Virus record (IMG/VR): IMGVR_UViG_3300017743_000032
Coordinates: 1-41,282 of that record
Source: a virus
Length of the DNA stretch: 41,282 nucleotides
Direction: 5' to 3' (one strand)
Shown here: in pieces, positions 24,452 through 31,174 of the stretch
How positions within the stretch are numbered: position 1 is the first letter of the stretch
Layout: the number at the start of each line of letters is the position of its first letter
Notes under the pieces: model-generated
Told to the model about the DNA's origin: nothing
The model's input: only the letters and a program-made list of their open reading frames with translations
The model's database searches: none
Translations under genes and position numbers: made by a program

Positions 24452-24904
24452 TTATTGGTCAGCAAACACTGGGGCAGTCGCAGAAGTAACAGAACCCATA
24501 ACTCTATAATTTGTGCTATCAACGCCTATAAATGTCACATCAAATCCTGCTGGCACATTTATTTGCAAGCTACTGTTTGAGTTTCCATCTGAGAACACAG
24601 AACTAATTTCATTGTCAGTGTCTAAGAAAGTTACGCCACCAATATAAAAGTTAGCGTTACCAGGTGTTATGAATATAGCGTCTGTTGCATCGGCAGCAGC
24701 TCCACCATATACAAATCTGTAGGATACCCCAGCTTCTGGTGCTGGTAGTGTATATGTGTTGTCTTGACCACCATCTGGAACAAAGTTAATTCTTCCACCA
24801 TGTGTTAATTTTGTAATTGTAATGTCACCATCAGCAAGTTCTACTGGGGCAACTTGAAATCCATTGTTAGATATAACTGGACCTGTAAATGTTGTATTAG
24901 CCAT
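24452..24904 (-). CDS. Hypothetical virion protein, 150 aa
   Basis: Starts MANTTFTGPVISNNGFQVAP, then VELADGDITITKLTHGGRINFVPDG and Gly/Asp-rich beta strands. The sequence is typical of small head or decoration-type proteins downstream of the capsid gene, but I cannot name a family. It is the first gene after the terminator that follows the capsid gene, with AGGAGA upstream of the ATG. Its expression may therefore be lower than that of the capsid, or depend on readthrough. Confidence 0.6.
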   Translation of the reverse strand: MANTTFTGPVISNNGFQVAPVELADGDITITKLTHGGRINFVPDGGQDNTYTLPAPEAGVSYRFVYGGAAADATDAIFITPGNANFYIGGVTFLDTDNEISSVFSDGNSNSSLQINVPAGFDVTFIGVDSTNYRVMGSVTSATAPVFADQ

Positions 24905-24948
24905 ATTATTCTCCTTGTCGTGGCTAGTGTCTGCTTATGCAGTCAAGG

Positions 24949-24983
24949 TTAAAAGTAAAAGGAGAGGAGACTAGCCCCTCTCC
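24949..24983 (-). terminator. Intrinsic terminator after the capsid gene
   Basis: On the minus strand: GGAGAGG(G), loop of seven, (T)CCTCTCC, then TTTTACTTTT. Seven perfect pairs, with a G.T pair possible as the eighth. It starts 13 bases after the capsid stop. Genes downstream must be reached by readthrough, which gives the capsid protein the higher dose. The U-tract pattern (TTTACTTTT) is the same as that of the terminator at 1465-1491. Confidence 0.8.
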
Positions 24984-24996
24984 ATGTGCGAGGTTC

Positions 24997-25899
24997 TTAT
25001 GCTGCACCTTCTGTGCCAAAAACACCACGCCAGTCAGTGAAACCAAAAGAATATCTTTCTCTCACTTTATAACGAATGTTTCCAGTCTCGAAGTCGCCTT
25101 CCATGCCTTTTTTCATTGGGCTTCTTTGGAACATCTTAAGTCCATCAGGCACATCAGTCTTAACAAAGAATGCATCACTGTCTGTTAATCTTCTCATCAC
25201 ATGATAGCCTTGTGGTAAGTATCCACCAGACTTAATAGCGTTGAGATCGTTATCAGCAGTTCCAGTTCTTAACTGACTCTCAAGTAATCTTTCAGCTACG
25301 AAAGTATAAGCAGTTGGGATAATAAGCATTGTGCCTTGTGCAGCAATTCTTAATCCTCTGTCATCCTTCATATCTGCAATGTTTATCAAGATGCTCTCTA
25401 AAGAAGTCTCTGATAAATCAGCCGCAGTAGCTAAAGTGTTACTTTGGTTGCCATTTTGGGTTGGGTGTGATGTGCTCAATAATGAAACGCCATCGCCACC
25501 ATTTGTTGAAGTAGCGTTATTTAAAACATTTGCTGCTTTGATTTCTTTAGTAGAAGCCATAGACCTAGCTAATGCTTTTGTATAACGTGATGCAATTGAC
25601 CCATAAAGACCATCTTCTTCAGCTTCTTCAGTAACTGAGAAAGCTAAAGCAATAGTTTCATGCTGATATCTAGCAGTCCACTGTTGAGATGCACTATCGT
25701 AACTTACGCTTGCACCTTCGTCTTTAGTTGGAGCCGCTCCAAAACCTGTCAACAATACATCTTCTTCAAATGCTTTTTGAGATGTGTTGCTTTCAAATAC
25801 TGCAGCATACTCTGGTGGGTAACTATCATATTCTAAGCCGAACAAGGTATTCAAACCAGGCTCAAGCATTTTTGCAAATTGTGCTCTATTCATTGCCAT
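24997..25899 (-). CDS. Major capsid protein, Mu gpT-like (HK97 fold)
   Basis: 300 residues. The pattern is that of the Mu gpT-like capsid family: N-terminal FAKMLEPGLNTLFGLEYDSYP, TARYQHETIALAFSVTEEAEEDGLYG as the spine-helix and strand region, then ARSMASTKEIKAANVLNNA, the P-domain SHPTQNGNQSN and IPTAYTFVAERLLESQ, and a C-terminal NIRYKVRERYSFGFTDWRGVFGT. It forms the icosahedral shell after scaffold-guided assembly. GGGAG sits nine bases before the ATG. The scaffold (26975) and two other head genes lie upstream, and an intrinsic terminator lies downstream. Confidence 0.92.
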   Translation of the reverse strand: MAMNRAQFAKMLEPGLNTLFGLEYDSYPPEYAAVFESNTSQKAFEEDVLLTGFGAAPTKDEGASVSYDSASQQWTARYQHETIALAFSVTEEAEEDGLYGSIASRYTKALARSMASTKEIKAANVLNNATSTNGGDGVSLLSTSHPTQNGNQSNTLATAADLSETSLESILINIADMKDDRGLRIAAQGTMLIIPTAYTFVAERLLESQLRTGTADNDLNAIKSGGYLPQGYHVMRRLTDSDAFFVKTDVPDGLKMFQRSPMKKGMEGDFETGNIRYKVRERYSFGFTDWRGVFGTEGAA

Positions 25900-25913
25900 T
25901 GTTTAAATCTCCC

Positions 25914-26468
25914 TTATATTCCAGCACTATCTTTGAGCAAGTGCTCATTGATAAGAACTTCCATGATTGCATTTGCACCAAAGGCGTTATCTGGAGCATC
26001 ATATAGAGCTATGATTTTTGCAGTAGCCGCAGTGGCTGCCATAGTTCCTGATATTTCAAATCCAGATTGTCCAGTGGTTGTAGAACCAGCACCCGCAACA
26101 ACATCAGCACAATTACCAATGTTTGTCTGAGCAGTAGTTCCTGCAGATTGAACTTTAAACACAGTATAAGGATCGTCATAAACGTAAGCTTTAATATCTG
26201 TAGCAGTAGTTCCTGACGGCCAGTATTGTGAATAAACATAAGAGCCATCTGAAGCAGTGTATGAAACTCCAGCGAAAACGCCTATATTATTAACTTCTGT
26301 GGCAGTATGAGGTGTTACTACACCATCTGCAGTGATTATGCAGAGATCACCAGTAAAGATGTTCTCAGCTAAACCCGAAGTAATTGTATATACATTTGCA
26401 CGAGAGTAACCATTACCACTAAGATGACGTACGGGTACAAACCCAAAAGCAGCATCAACATTTGCCAT
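25914..26468 (-). CDS. Head-associated (decoration-like) protein, 184 aa
   Basis: Starts MANVDAAFGFVPVRHLSGN, a motif found in many phage proteins encoded between scaffold and capsid, sometimes annotated as head or decoration protein. The body is a beta-barrel-like sequence (NIFTGDLCIITADGVV, GVFAGVSYTASDGSYV). Short acidic or polar loops follow, and the end is helical (GANAIMEVLINEHLL). Position one gene before the capsid makes a head role likely; the exact one is not known. Confidence 0.65.
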   Translation of the reverse strand: MANVDAAFGFVPVRHLSGNGYSRANVYTITSGLAENIFTGDLCIITADGVVTPHTATEVNNIGVFAGVSYTASDGSYVYSQYWPSGTTATDIKAYVYDDPYTVFKVQSAGTTAQTNIGNCADVVAGAGSTTTGQSGFEISGTMAATAATAKIIALYDAPDNAFGANAIMEVLINEHLLKDSAGI

Positions 26469-26489
26469 TTTTTATCTCCTAGTTAATAG

Positions 26490-26972
26490 TTAGTCTTCCA
26501 TAGCAGACAATTGTCTGCCACCACTAACTGAACTCTTCCTCTCTTGATAGATTCGTTGTCCAGTTCTTTGCCCTAATGCATCGAGGTCGCCTGCAAGTGA
26601 TTCATTTTGTTCTACGTTCCTATTAGAGTAATAAGCTTTCATCTGCTTATGTTTCTCTATAGGCATTTCGCATAACAACATGCCTTCAATTCCAATACAA
26701 CCTTCCCACTGTCCATGATTAATAGTTGGGAACAACTTACTCTTCACAGTACTAGCAGGGCGAGCTTCCCACCCTTCACGCATTCTCTTGAATACATTGT
26801 CAGGTGTGTCCTTCCCCTGAATCGAGGTAGCTACCCATCGTTGAACATAACCAGGTCTCGGTTCTGGCGCATCCAACAATGCTGGTGGTGTCCAATGTGT
26901 CTGAGGTCTTGACTCCTCGTCTCGTACACCAGTTCGGGTTTCGTTTGCTCTCACATTTCTATTTTCAGCCAT
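26490..26972 (-). CDS. Hypothetical head-cluster protein, 160 aa
   Basis: Arg/Glu/Gln-rich, with a central segment PRPGYVQRWVATSIQGKDTPDN and WEARPASTVKSKLFPTINHG. Its GQWEGCIGIEGMLLCEMPIEKH part contains two Cys. Proteins with this wording recur between scaffold and capsid in marine podovirus-type genomes. It is hydrophilic, without membrane segment or catalytic motif, and may be an assembly cofactor. It starts three bases after the scaffold stop. Confidence 0.65.
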   Translation of the reverse strand: MAENRNVRANETRTGVRDEESRPQTHWTPPALLDAPEPRPGYVQRWVATSIQGKDTPDNVFKRMREGWEARPASTVKSKLFPTINHGQWEGCIGIEGMLLCEMPIEKHKQMKAYYSNRNVEQNESLAGDLDALGQRTGQRIYQERKSSVSGGRQLSAMED

Positions 26973-26974
26973 GA

Positions 26975-27901
26975 TTAACTCCTTTGACTTTTCTGAATTT
27001 CTGAAGCGTATTTTTTCAAACCTGCCTCATCATTTATTCCAAGCTCTCTAGCCATTCGTAACTGATCCTGTGTCATTCGAACCCTGTTACCTCTATACGA
27101 TGAGCCACCCGTAGTTGGTGTTACTATCTTTCTACTCTTACTCTTCGTACTTTGGTCGTTACTTGATACTAACTCTGGAAACACCTTTTGTAAACGACTA
27201 TTTAATTGGTTGTAATAGTCCTCTGAGTTCTTGTCGAACCCTTCCAAGTCGAGTTGTACATCTATGGCTCTAGCCGCTGCCGTTTCTCTTTCATATCCTT
27301 GAGCATTAAACCATTGGTTTTGTTGCCACCAAGTCATCGCTTTTGGAGGTGCTGGATTAACTGCAGCTTGTTGTGCTCTGCCAACTGTAGGCGATTGTGT
27401 TTGTTGTTGTTGCCTTAGTTGTTTTTGCATTTCGCTAACTCTCATAGCTGCTCTCATATCAGCTAATTGTTCTGAGAAATTAACTTGAGCGTCAGTATCG
27501 CCTTCTTCAACTGCCTTATGCAAAGCTTGCTTTGTGAGTTGGTAACGATTTTCAAACTCACTTTGTGCTCTTGCAGTTTGTTGCTCTACATTTGTGTTTT
27601 CCAATCTAGCTAACCTAGCTTGTAATTGAGCAACTTCTTCTTGATACTTCTTGGCTTCTGTTTCAGCTTGTCGCCTTTGAGCAGACATTTTGTTTAGTCT
27701 AGCTTGCACTGCTTCGCTATACTTTTTGTCTTTCTCTTCTTTGGTTTCAGAAACTTCTTCGACTTCTTCAGTATTCTCTTCAGATTTAGCTTCAACTTTC
27801 TCTTCAGCTATCTCAATTTCAAAGTCATCTGACTGAGCTTTACGCCTAGTCTCTTCTATTTCTTTTTCAATCTCTTCTATTGCACTATTTTTTTCTTCCA
27901 T
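26975..27901 (-). CDS. Probable capsid scaffolding protein
   Basis: 308 residues, highly charged. The N-terminal 65 are acidic (EEIEKEIEETRRKAQ and following) and a long coiled coil spans about 65-190, rich in Gln, Arg, Glu and Ala. The C-terminal part is basic (KSKSRKIVTPTTGG, RVRMTQDQLRMARELGI), as in scaffold proteins whose basic end docks on the capsid protein. Its position between GroES and the capsid cluster fits. The family is inferred from composition and order, since scaffold sequences are poorly conserved. Confidence 0.75.
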   Translation of the reverse strand: MEEKNSAIEEIEKEIEETRRKAQSDDFEIEIAEEKVEAKSEENTEEVEEVSETKEEKDKKYSEAVQARLNKMSAQRRQAETEAKKYQEEVAQLQARLARLENTNVEQQTARAQSEFENRYQLTKQALHKAVEEGDTDAQVNFSEQLADMRAAMRVSEMQKQLRQQQQTQSPTVGRAQQAAVNPAPPKAMTWWQQNQWFNAQGYERETAAARAIDVQLDLEGFDKNSEDYYNQLNSRLQKVFPELVSSNDQSTKSKSRKIVTPTTGGSSYRGNRVRMTQDQLRMARELGINDEAGLKKYASEIQKSQRS

Positions 27902-27913
27902 TACAACCTCCTA

Positions 27914-28321
27914 TTATATGTATGCAGTTACATCTACGCCTTCAGGCAGTATGCTTGTAACCTCATCATCGTTTAATAAAAGAAACCTAACGCCATTGAT
28001 TGTAAGTTTTTGTCCTGCATATTTACCATATGTGACCTTATCACCTACCTTTGGCTTGTTATAGATACGCCAACTTGCTCCACTTTCTCTTTCTCTGTAA
28101 GCAAGCTCACCAATAGCTGCAACTGTTCCATGAGCAGTAAGATATGCTTCGTTCTCTTTTGCCTTTTCTGGAAGTATTATGCCACTTTTGGTTTTCTGTT
28201 TGGCTTGGTTTGGTTGTATTAGAATTTTCCAACCCATAGGTGTTGGAAGTTGGTGGGAACCGATTGTAGCCTTTGACTCTTCATCGGTATATAGCTTTGC
28301 TACGTCATGTTGATGAGACAT
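27914..28321 (-). CDS. GroES-like co-chaperonin (Cpn10)
   Basis: 135 residues. The core is Cpn10: MGWKILIQP, a mobile-loop-like TKSGIILPEKAKENEAYLTAHGTV, then VGDKVTYGKYAGQKLTINGVRFLLLNDDEVTSIL at the end. Host GroES is about 97 residues; here an N-terminal extension of about 25 and an insertion in the middle are present. T4 gp31 and Pseudomonas EL-type phages encode co-chaperonins that adapt host GroEL to fold the phage capsid. The neighbouring scaffold and capsid genes suit that role. No GroEL-like gene is in the window. Confidence 0.9.
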   Translation of the reverse strand: MSHQHDVAKLYTDEESKATIGSHQLPTPMGWKILIQPNQAKQKTKSGIILPEKAKENEAYLTAHGTVAAIGELAYRERESGASWRIYNKPKVGDKVTYGKYAGQKLTINGVRFLLLNDDEVTSILPEGVDVTAYI

Positions 28322-28323
28322 GT

Positions 28324-28521
28324 TTATTCATCTCCTTGATCTAAGTCAGTTAATGTTTTGTCGATTATAGCACAAGCATCTTCAAGTCCTTGAGCTATAC
28401 CAACGTCTTTTTGATATGATTGAAAGTCTGTTTCTCTACCCTCAATCATCTTCTCTGCTATCGCAGATTTCTGTTCTCGTAGGTTGTTCTTTATTCTCTT
28501 CAGTAGTTCTATTGTGTTCAT
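28324..28521 (-). CDS. Small helical hypothetical protein, 65 aa
   Basis: MNTIELLKRIKNNLREQ start, then IAEKMIEGRETDFQSYQ and a second helix with GLEDACAIIDKTLTDL. Small proteins with the pattern KM(I/V)EGR.TDF..Y....G.AQGLE.A are common in phage head clusters; function unknown. GGAGAGG nine bases before the ATG is a good ribosome site. It ends three bases before the GroES gene. It overlaps, in another frame, the doubtful 48-residue gene at 28442. Confidence 0.75.
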   Translation of the reverse strand: MNTIELLKRIKNNLREQKSAIAEKMIEGRETDFQSYQKDVGIAQGLEDACAIIDKTLTDLDQGDE

Positions 28522-28588
28522 TTAGTTTTACCTCTCCAGACATAGAGACGCCAGTGACCACAACCTCTACATCTTTACTTTTTTCCAT
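28442..28588 (-). CDS. Tentative 48-aa protein overlapping two neighbours
   Basis: From the ATG at 28588 a 48-residue frame (MEKSKDVEVVVTGVSMS...) overlaps the 25-residue basic peptide gene by 14 bases and the 65-residue gene by 80 bases. A weak AAGGCAAGAAG region lies upstream. Alternative starts would fuse it with an upstream Lys/Arg-rich stretch. It is included because it fills what would otherwise be an odd 50-base gap, but its C-terminal half may be frame noise from the 65-residue gene. Confidence 0.35.
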   Translation of the reverse strand: MEKSKDVEVVVTGVSMSGEVKLNEHNRTTEENKEQPTRTEICDSREDD

Positions 28589-28652
28589 ACTTCTTGCCTT
28601 TTTTCTTCGTTGTTTTTTTCTTTGTAGTGGTTTTTTTGCCATACATTTTCAT
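28575..28652 (-). CDS. 25-residue Lys/Thr-rich basic peptide
   Basis: A very short frame, ATG at 28652, preceded by AAAGGAAAC. The product MKMYGKKTTTKKKTTKKKG... consists almost only of Lys, Thr, Gly and Tyr. Comparable tiny poly-basic peptides (GKKTTKKK) recur in marine phages and may bind DNA. Other basic short proteins occur in this window at 29966, 34415, 35432, 35871 and 37328. Because of its size the call is tentative. Confidence 0.5.
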   Translation of the reverse strand: MKMYGKKTTTKKKTTKKKGKKYGKK

Positions 28653-28735
28653 TTTGTTTCCTTTCGTCATTAGTGATGGGAATGATGTTCTATTCATGAC
28701 AAATATAATAACGAATTAAAAATAAAAGCCAAATA

Positions 28736-29053
28736 TTATTTTTTTATCTCTATAATTGGTTCTGCGATGGCACTTTCAGAGTATACATACCCTGCTGAGA
28801 CTTTTTGTACTTTCCCATACTCCAATTCGTTCACAGCCTTGGGGTCATCTTCAAAAACATTGCCACCATCTGATTCGTCAGTATTTGGGTTCATTGCATC
28901 TTTGCAAGCTTTAACAAAATCATAATTAGGTCTGTTTTCAGCTACAAGACAATCTGAGCAACATCTAGCGGCGTATCTTTTTTGAACTTGTTTTAGCCTA
29001 GTTCCACATCGTTTACAGAAGTCAAAGTTATTTTTCCCAACTGTAGAAGACAT
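28736..29053 (-). CDS. Zinc-ribbon-like protein, 105 aa
   Basis: Start at the ATG 29053 (an in-frame TTG precedes it; GGTGAT lies upstream). Cys13-x2-Cys16 and Cys31/32-x2-Cys35 make a short zinc ribbon. The C-terminal part is acidic (NTDESDGGNVFEDD) and then beta-like. Such a small ribbon can bind nucleic acid or protein; no partner is indicated. The gene overlaps the stop of the SleB-type hydrolase gene by 26 bases. A weak, AT-rich intergenic stretch of about 80 bases follows. Confidence 0.7.
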   Translation of the reverse strand: MSSTVGKNNFDFCKRCGTRLKQVQKRYAARCCSDCLVAENRPNYDFVKACKDAMNPNTDESDGGNVFEDDPKAVNELEYGKVQKVSAGYVYSESAIAEPIIEIKK

Positions 29054-29504
29054 GATCACCAATTATCCTTATCTTACGTTTGGCATTAACCCAATAAGGT
29101 CTAACATAAATTGCATGATAATGTGTGGCATCTTTCACTAAATCTATATTATCTAAATGCCCTTCATGTATAGACTTAGCTAAATGTAACGAATAATCCC
29201 AAGATTGCAAATCTTTTGGTTTATCTGATTTACCATCACACCACCAACTAAACTGACATTTGTGTTTAATTGGCTGATTATCCCTATAATGACCTTGGAA
29301 AACCACGCCACATACAGTGTTTGGAAACCTTTCGTCTTTAACTCTATTTAAAGTTACCATTGCTACTGCTAATTTGCCCACTGTGGGCTGATTTCGTGCT
29401 TCGTGGTATATGTTAAGGGCTAAACAGTTAACCTCATCACTGCGACAGTTATGGGCAAACATAGTGACTACTGCTAACAGTGTTAGCGTCAAAAGTATCT
29501 TCAT
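29028..29504 (-). CDS. SleB-type cell-wall hydrolase with signal peptide
   Basis: 158 residues. An N-terminal signal peptide (MKILLTLTLLAVVTMFA) is followed by a SleB/Hydrolase_2 domain (PF07486): LALNIYHEARNQPTVGKLAVAMVTLNRV with the catalytic Glu, then FPNTVCGVVFQG, CQFSWWCDGKSDKP and DATHYHAIYVRPYW. SleB-type enzymes are lytic transglycosylases or related muramidases that cut peptidoglycan. The exported form is distinct from the GH24 endolysin at 13717, so the phage has two muralytic enzymes. This one, at the start of the head operon, may aid lysis or entry. Confidence 0.9.
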   Translation of the reverse strand: MKILLTLTLLAVVTMFAHNCRSDEVNCLALNIYHEARNQPTVGKLAVAMVTLNRVKDERFPNTVCGVVFQGHYRDNQPIKHKCQFSWWCDGKSDKPKDLQSWDYSLHLAKSIHEGHLDNIDLVKDATHYHAIYVRPYWVNAKRKIRIIGDHVFYSWEK

Positions 29505-29549
29505 AATAAACCTCCCAGTCTATTAGTTTGCTTTTAATAATATTACCTC

Positions 29550-29804
29550 CTAAGTAACTTTAGCTTCAACTTTGAAATATGGCTCATTAAAAAAATATTG
29601 CCACTTTAAATAAACCTCATACTCTTTAGTCAAATCCTCTAGCTCTTCCATAGGTAAATACTCTACTTCTCTTTCCTTGCACATTTGCATTGAAAGCATG
29701 CACCTTGGATAAAGACCAAAATCTTTCTTGGGGTCTAGGTCTTCTGGTAATTTGTTACCACGATGACTTTTAATTAATTCTTTATAAAATTTTATTGTTG
29801 CCAT
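29550..29804 (-). CDS. Hypothetical protein, 84 aa
   Basis: Strong GGAGG ribosome site six bases before the ATG. Hydrophilic, helical at both ends, with two Cys (PRCMLSMQMCKERE) and an aromatic C-terminal half (EVYLKWQYFFNEPYFKVE). I do not recognise it. No domain or membrane segment is visible. It belongs to the small-gene leader of the leftward operon. Confidence 0.6.
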   Translation of the reverse strand: MATIKFYKELIKSHRGNKLPEDLDPKKDFGLYPRCMLSMQMCKEREVEYLPMEELEDLTKEYEVYLKWQYFFNEPYFKVEAKVT

Positions 29805-29814
29805 TTTTTCCTCC

Positions 29815-29964
29815 TTATGGTCTGTAAATTACAAATTCAGTTTCTAATTTATGTGCTAATTCTTTTAAAATCTCATACGCCTCTTGAGTTTTAGGTGTGC
29901 ACTTTTCTACACCCTTATCTTCTATTAAATTAGTTATGTGAACTAAAGCTTGTACTTCTTCCAT
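29815..29964 (-). CDS. Small helical protein, 49 aa
   Basis: MEEVQALVHITNLIEDK..., ending EFVIYRP. Overlaid ribosome site AAAGGAGGA in the last codons of the preceding gene; the start lies one base after that gene's stop. The gene order and spacing support a real gene. Function unknown, unlike any family I know. Confidence 0.6.
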   Translation of the reverse strand: MEEVQALVHITNLIEDKGVEKCTPKTQEAYEILKELAHKLETEFVIYRP

Positions 29965-29965
29965 A

Positions 29966-30091
29966 TTAATATCCTCCTTTTGAAAGTTTCTTGTCGAATT
30001 GTCTTTGCTTTTTATTGCCTCTTTTCTTCAAAGACTTTTCCCAACCTCTACTTGCTGAGTGTACTTTTGACTTTCTATCTTTAACTTTCAT
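29966..30091 (-). CDS. 41-aa basic peptide, first gene after the leftward promoter
   Basis: MKVKDRKSKVHSASRGWEKS... is Lys/Arg-rich (about a third of its residues). It follows promoter P2 with a TTTGGAG ribosome site. A short basic product made first from a major promoter is a common position for regulatory or DNA-binding peptides, but nothing more can be said. No homologue recognised. Confidence 0.6.
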   Translation of the reverse strand: MKVKDRKSKVHSASRGWEKSLKKRGNKKQRQFDKKLSKGGY

Positions 30092-30134
30092 TTTTTACTC
30101 CAAATTTTGTTAATCATTTTTCGTCTATTTAAGT

Positions 30135-30163
30135 AATATAACATTTGTAAATACATAAGTCAA
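30135..30163 (-). promoter_or_regulatory. Sigma70-like promoter P2, main leftward
   Basis: On the minus strand TTGACT (30163-30158), 17-base spacer, TATATT (30140-30135). The spacer contains the inverted repeat TGTATTTACA (30155-30146), two bases after the -35 box. P1 shares that placement, the 17-base spacing and most bases around it. It should drive the small genes, SleB, GroES, scaffold and capsid. A further weak -10-like TATATT lies in the AT-rich gap near 28700 (no clear -35). Confidence 0.75.
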
Positions 30164-30200
30164 CATCTAATTTGGGTTTATTTAACATCTTTTATGGGTT
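30162..30200. repeat. Direct repeat AACATCT-N5-GGGTT between divergent promoters
   Basis: Two copies at 30162-30178 and 30184-30200, offset by 22 bases, about two helical turns. The inner five bases differ (AATTT, TTTAT). Copy 1 overlaps the -35 box of P2 and copy 2 overlaps the start of the -35 box of P3. Their spacing suggests tandem operator half-sites acting on both promoters. Confidence 0.6.
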
Positions 30201-30227
30201 GACATTGCTTTTTATACATGATAGAAT
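30199..30227 (+). promoter_or_regulatory. Sigma70-like promoter P3
   Basis: TTGACA (30199-30204), 17-base spacer, TAGAAT (30222-30227). The leader AACGAACAAC (30234-30243) and AAGGAAAAACAAA precede the ATG at 30262. This resembles P1: both have GGGTTGA and the same ten-base leader. It should drive the four-gene plus-strand island. Confidence 0.8.
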
Positions 30228-30261
30228 CATTTCAACGAACAACTAAATAAGGAAAAACAAA

Positions 30262-30495
30262 ATGAGCAAATACAAAAACTTTCTAATGGATATTGAAGAA
30301 ACTATCGTAAGCAACATAACTGTTAATATGGTTTCAGACTCAGAAAATGTTACTGAGTTATTTGATATAACTTGTAATAAAATTAAGAAACTTGGCAATG
30401 GGCAATTTATCGTAGGTGCATATGACGACATGATTAGAGATGTTTGTGATTGGGCTTGGGATGAGTATTGGTCACAATATAGGGAGGGTTGCTAA
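30262..30495 (+). CDS. Hypothetical acidic protein, 77 aa
   Basis: First gene of the plus-strand island, after P3, with AAGGAAAA upstream. Acidic and helix-prone (DIEETIVSNITVNMV), with a Trp-rich end (VCDWAWDEYWSQYREGC). No known family. Its stop overlaps the ATG of the next gene (TAATG), so the two are translated together. Confidence 0.7.
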   Translation: MSKYKNFLMDIEETIVSNITVNMVSDSENVTELFDITCNKIKKLGNGQFIVGAYDDMIRDVCDWAWDEYWSQYREGC

Positions 30496-30962
30496 TGGAG
30501 GTAGATTACAGATATCACGATGGTGGTAGGTCAAAGTATTTTAAAGGTAATGCTGGGGATTGTGTCGTAAGGGCAATCTCCATCTCTACCAATACTGACT
30601 ATAAGGTTATTTATGACGAGTTATATCAAGTCAACAAAGATTATAAGAGGTCACGAAATAACAAAGTATCTAAGAAAATGAAAAGTGCCACACCTAGAAA
30701 TGGCAATTTTAAGAAGGTGTATCATAATTTTATTCTTGGGAAAGGTTATCGATATGTGCCATTAATTAAGTTTGGTTCTAAAGAAAGGACTAAGCTTGAC
30801 CAACTGAGTAAGCTCAAAAACATTATTGTCTGTATAAATAGTCATATGATGGCTATGAAAGATGGTGTTGTTTACGATACTTGGGATACTAGGCACTCAT
30901 ATTGGGAAGGCGTCAAAGCTATTAGGACTGTTAACGCTTATTACGAGAGGATAGAGGCATGA
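30495..30962 (+). CDS. Papain-like-fold candidate protein (Cys-His-Asp), 155 aa
   Basis: The ATG at 30495 (GGGAGGG upstream, overlapping the previous TAA) is preferred to the TTG/CTA start two codons earlier. The motif GDCVVRAISIST (Cys23), then SHMMAMKDG (His117) and VVYDTWD (Asp128), has the order of papain-like and transglutaminase-like folds; a GDCVVRAI motif of this kind is common in phage conserved proteins. The region between Cys and His is basic (KRSRNNKVSKKMKSA). A protease or deamidase acting on a host protein is possible. It may also be a non-enzymatic member. The neighbouring genes give no clue. Confidence 0.7.
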   Translation: MEVDYRYHDGGRSKYFKGNAGDCVVRAISISTNTDYKVIYDELYQVNKDYKRSRNNKVSKKMKSATPRNGNFKKVYHNFILGKGYRYVPLIKFGSKERTKLDQLSKLKNIIVCINSHMMAMKDGVVYDTWDTRHSYWEGVKAIRTVNAYYERIEA

Positions 30963-31174
30963 CAATGATGAGTATGATAAAAGGGCACACTTCAGTGTTT
31001 CAGTGCATAGGTGACGCTTATATCAAGAGAGATGACCAAAGGTTTTATTATGCATACTTACTTTGCATAAGAGCTAAGACTGATTTAAAGGCATTGCATA
31101 AATATTTAATTAATAGATATAATTTCAATAGATTAGTTTGTGCAAAATTACTGAGAAAGGCTAGAATGAAATGA
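30959..31174 (+). CDS. Hypothetical protein, 71 aa
   Basis: MTMMSMIKGHTS start in an ATGA overlap with the previous stop. Basic, with two Cys and a Tyr-rich middle (RFYYAYLLCIRAKTD); the end is a helix (NFNRLVCAKLLRKARMK). No known family. Translationally coupled on both sides. Confidence 0.65.
   Translation: MTMMSMIKGHTSVFQCIGDAYIKRDDQRFYYAYLLCIRAKTDLKALHKYLINRYNFNRLVCAKLLRKARMK

Noticed and set aside
28655-28735. Possible promoter in the AT-rich gap before the 28652 gene
   Set aside because: TATATT-like -10 bases are present, but TTGGCT lies at 19 bases; I mention it under P2 only as uncertain.
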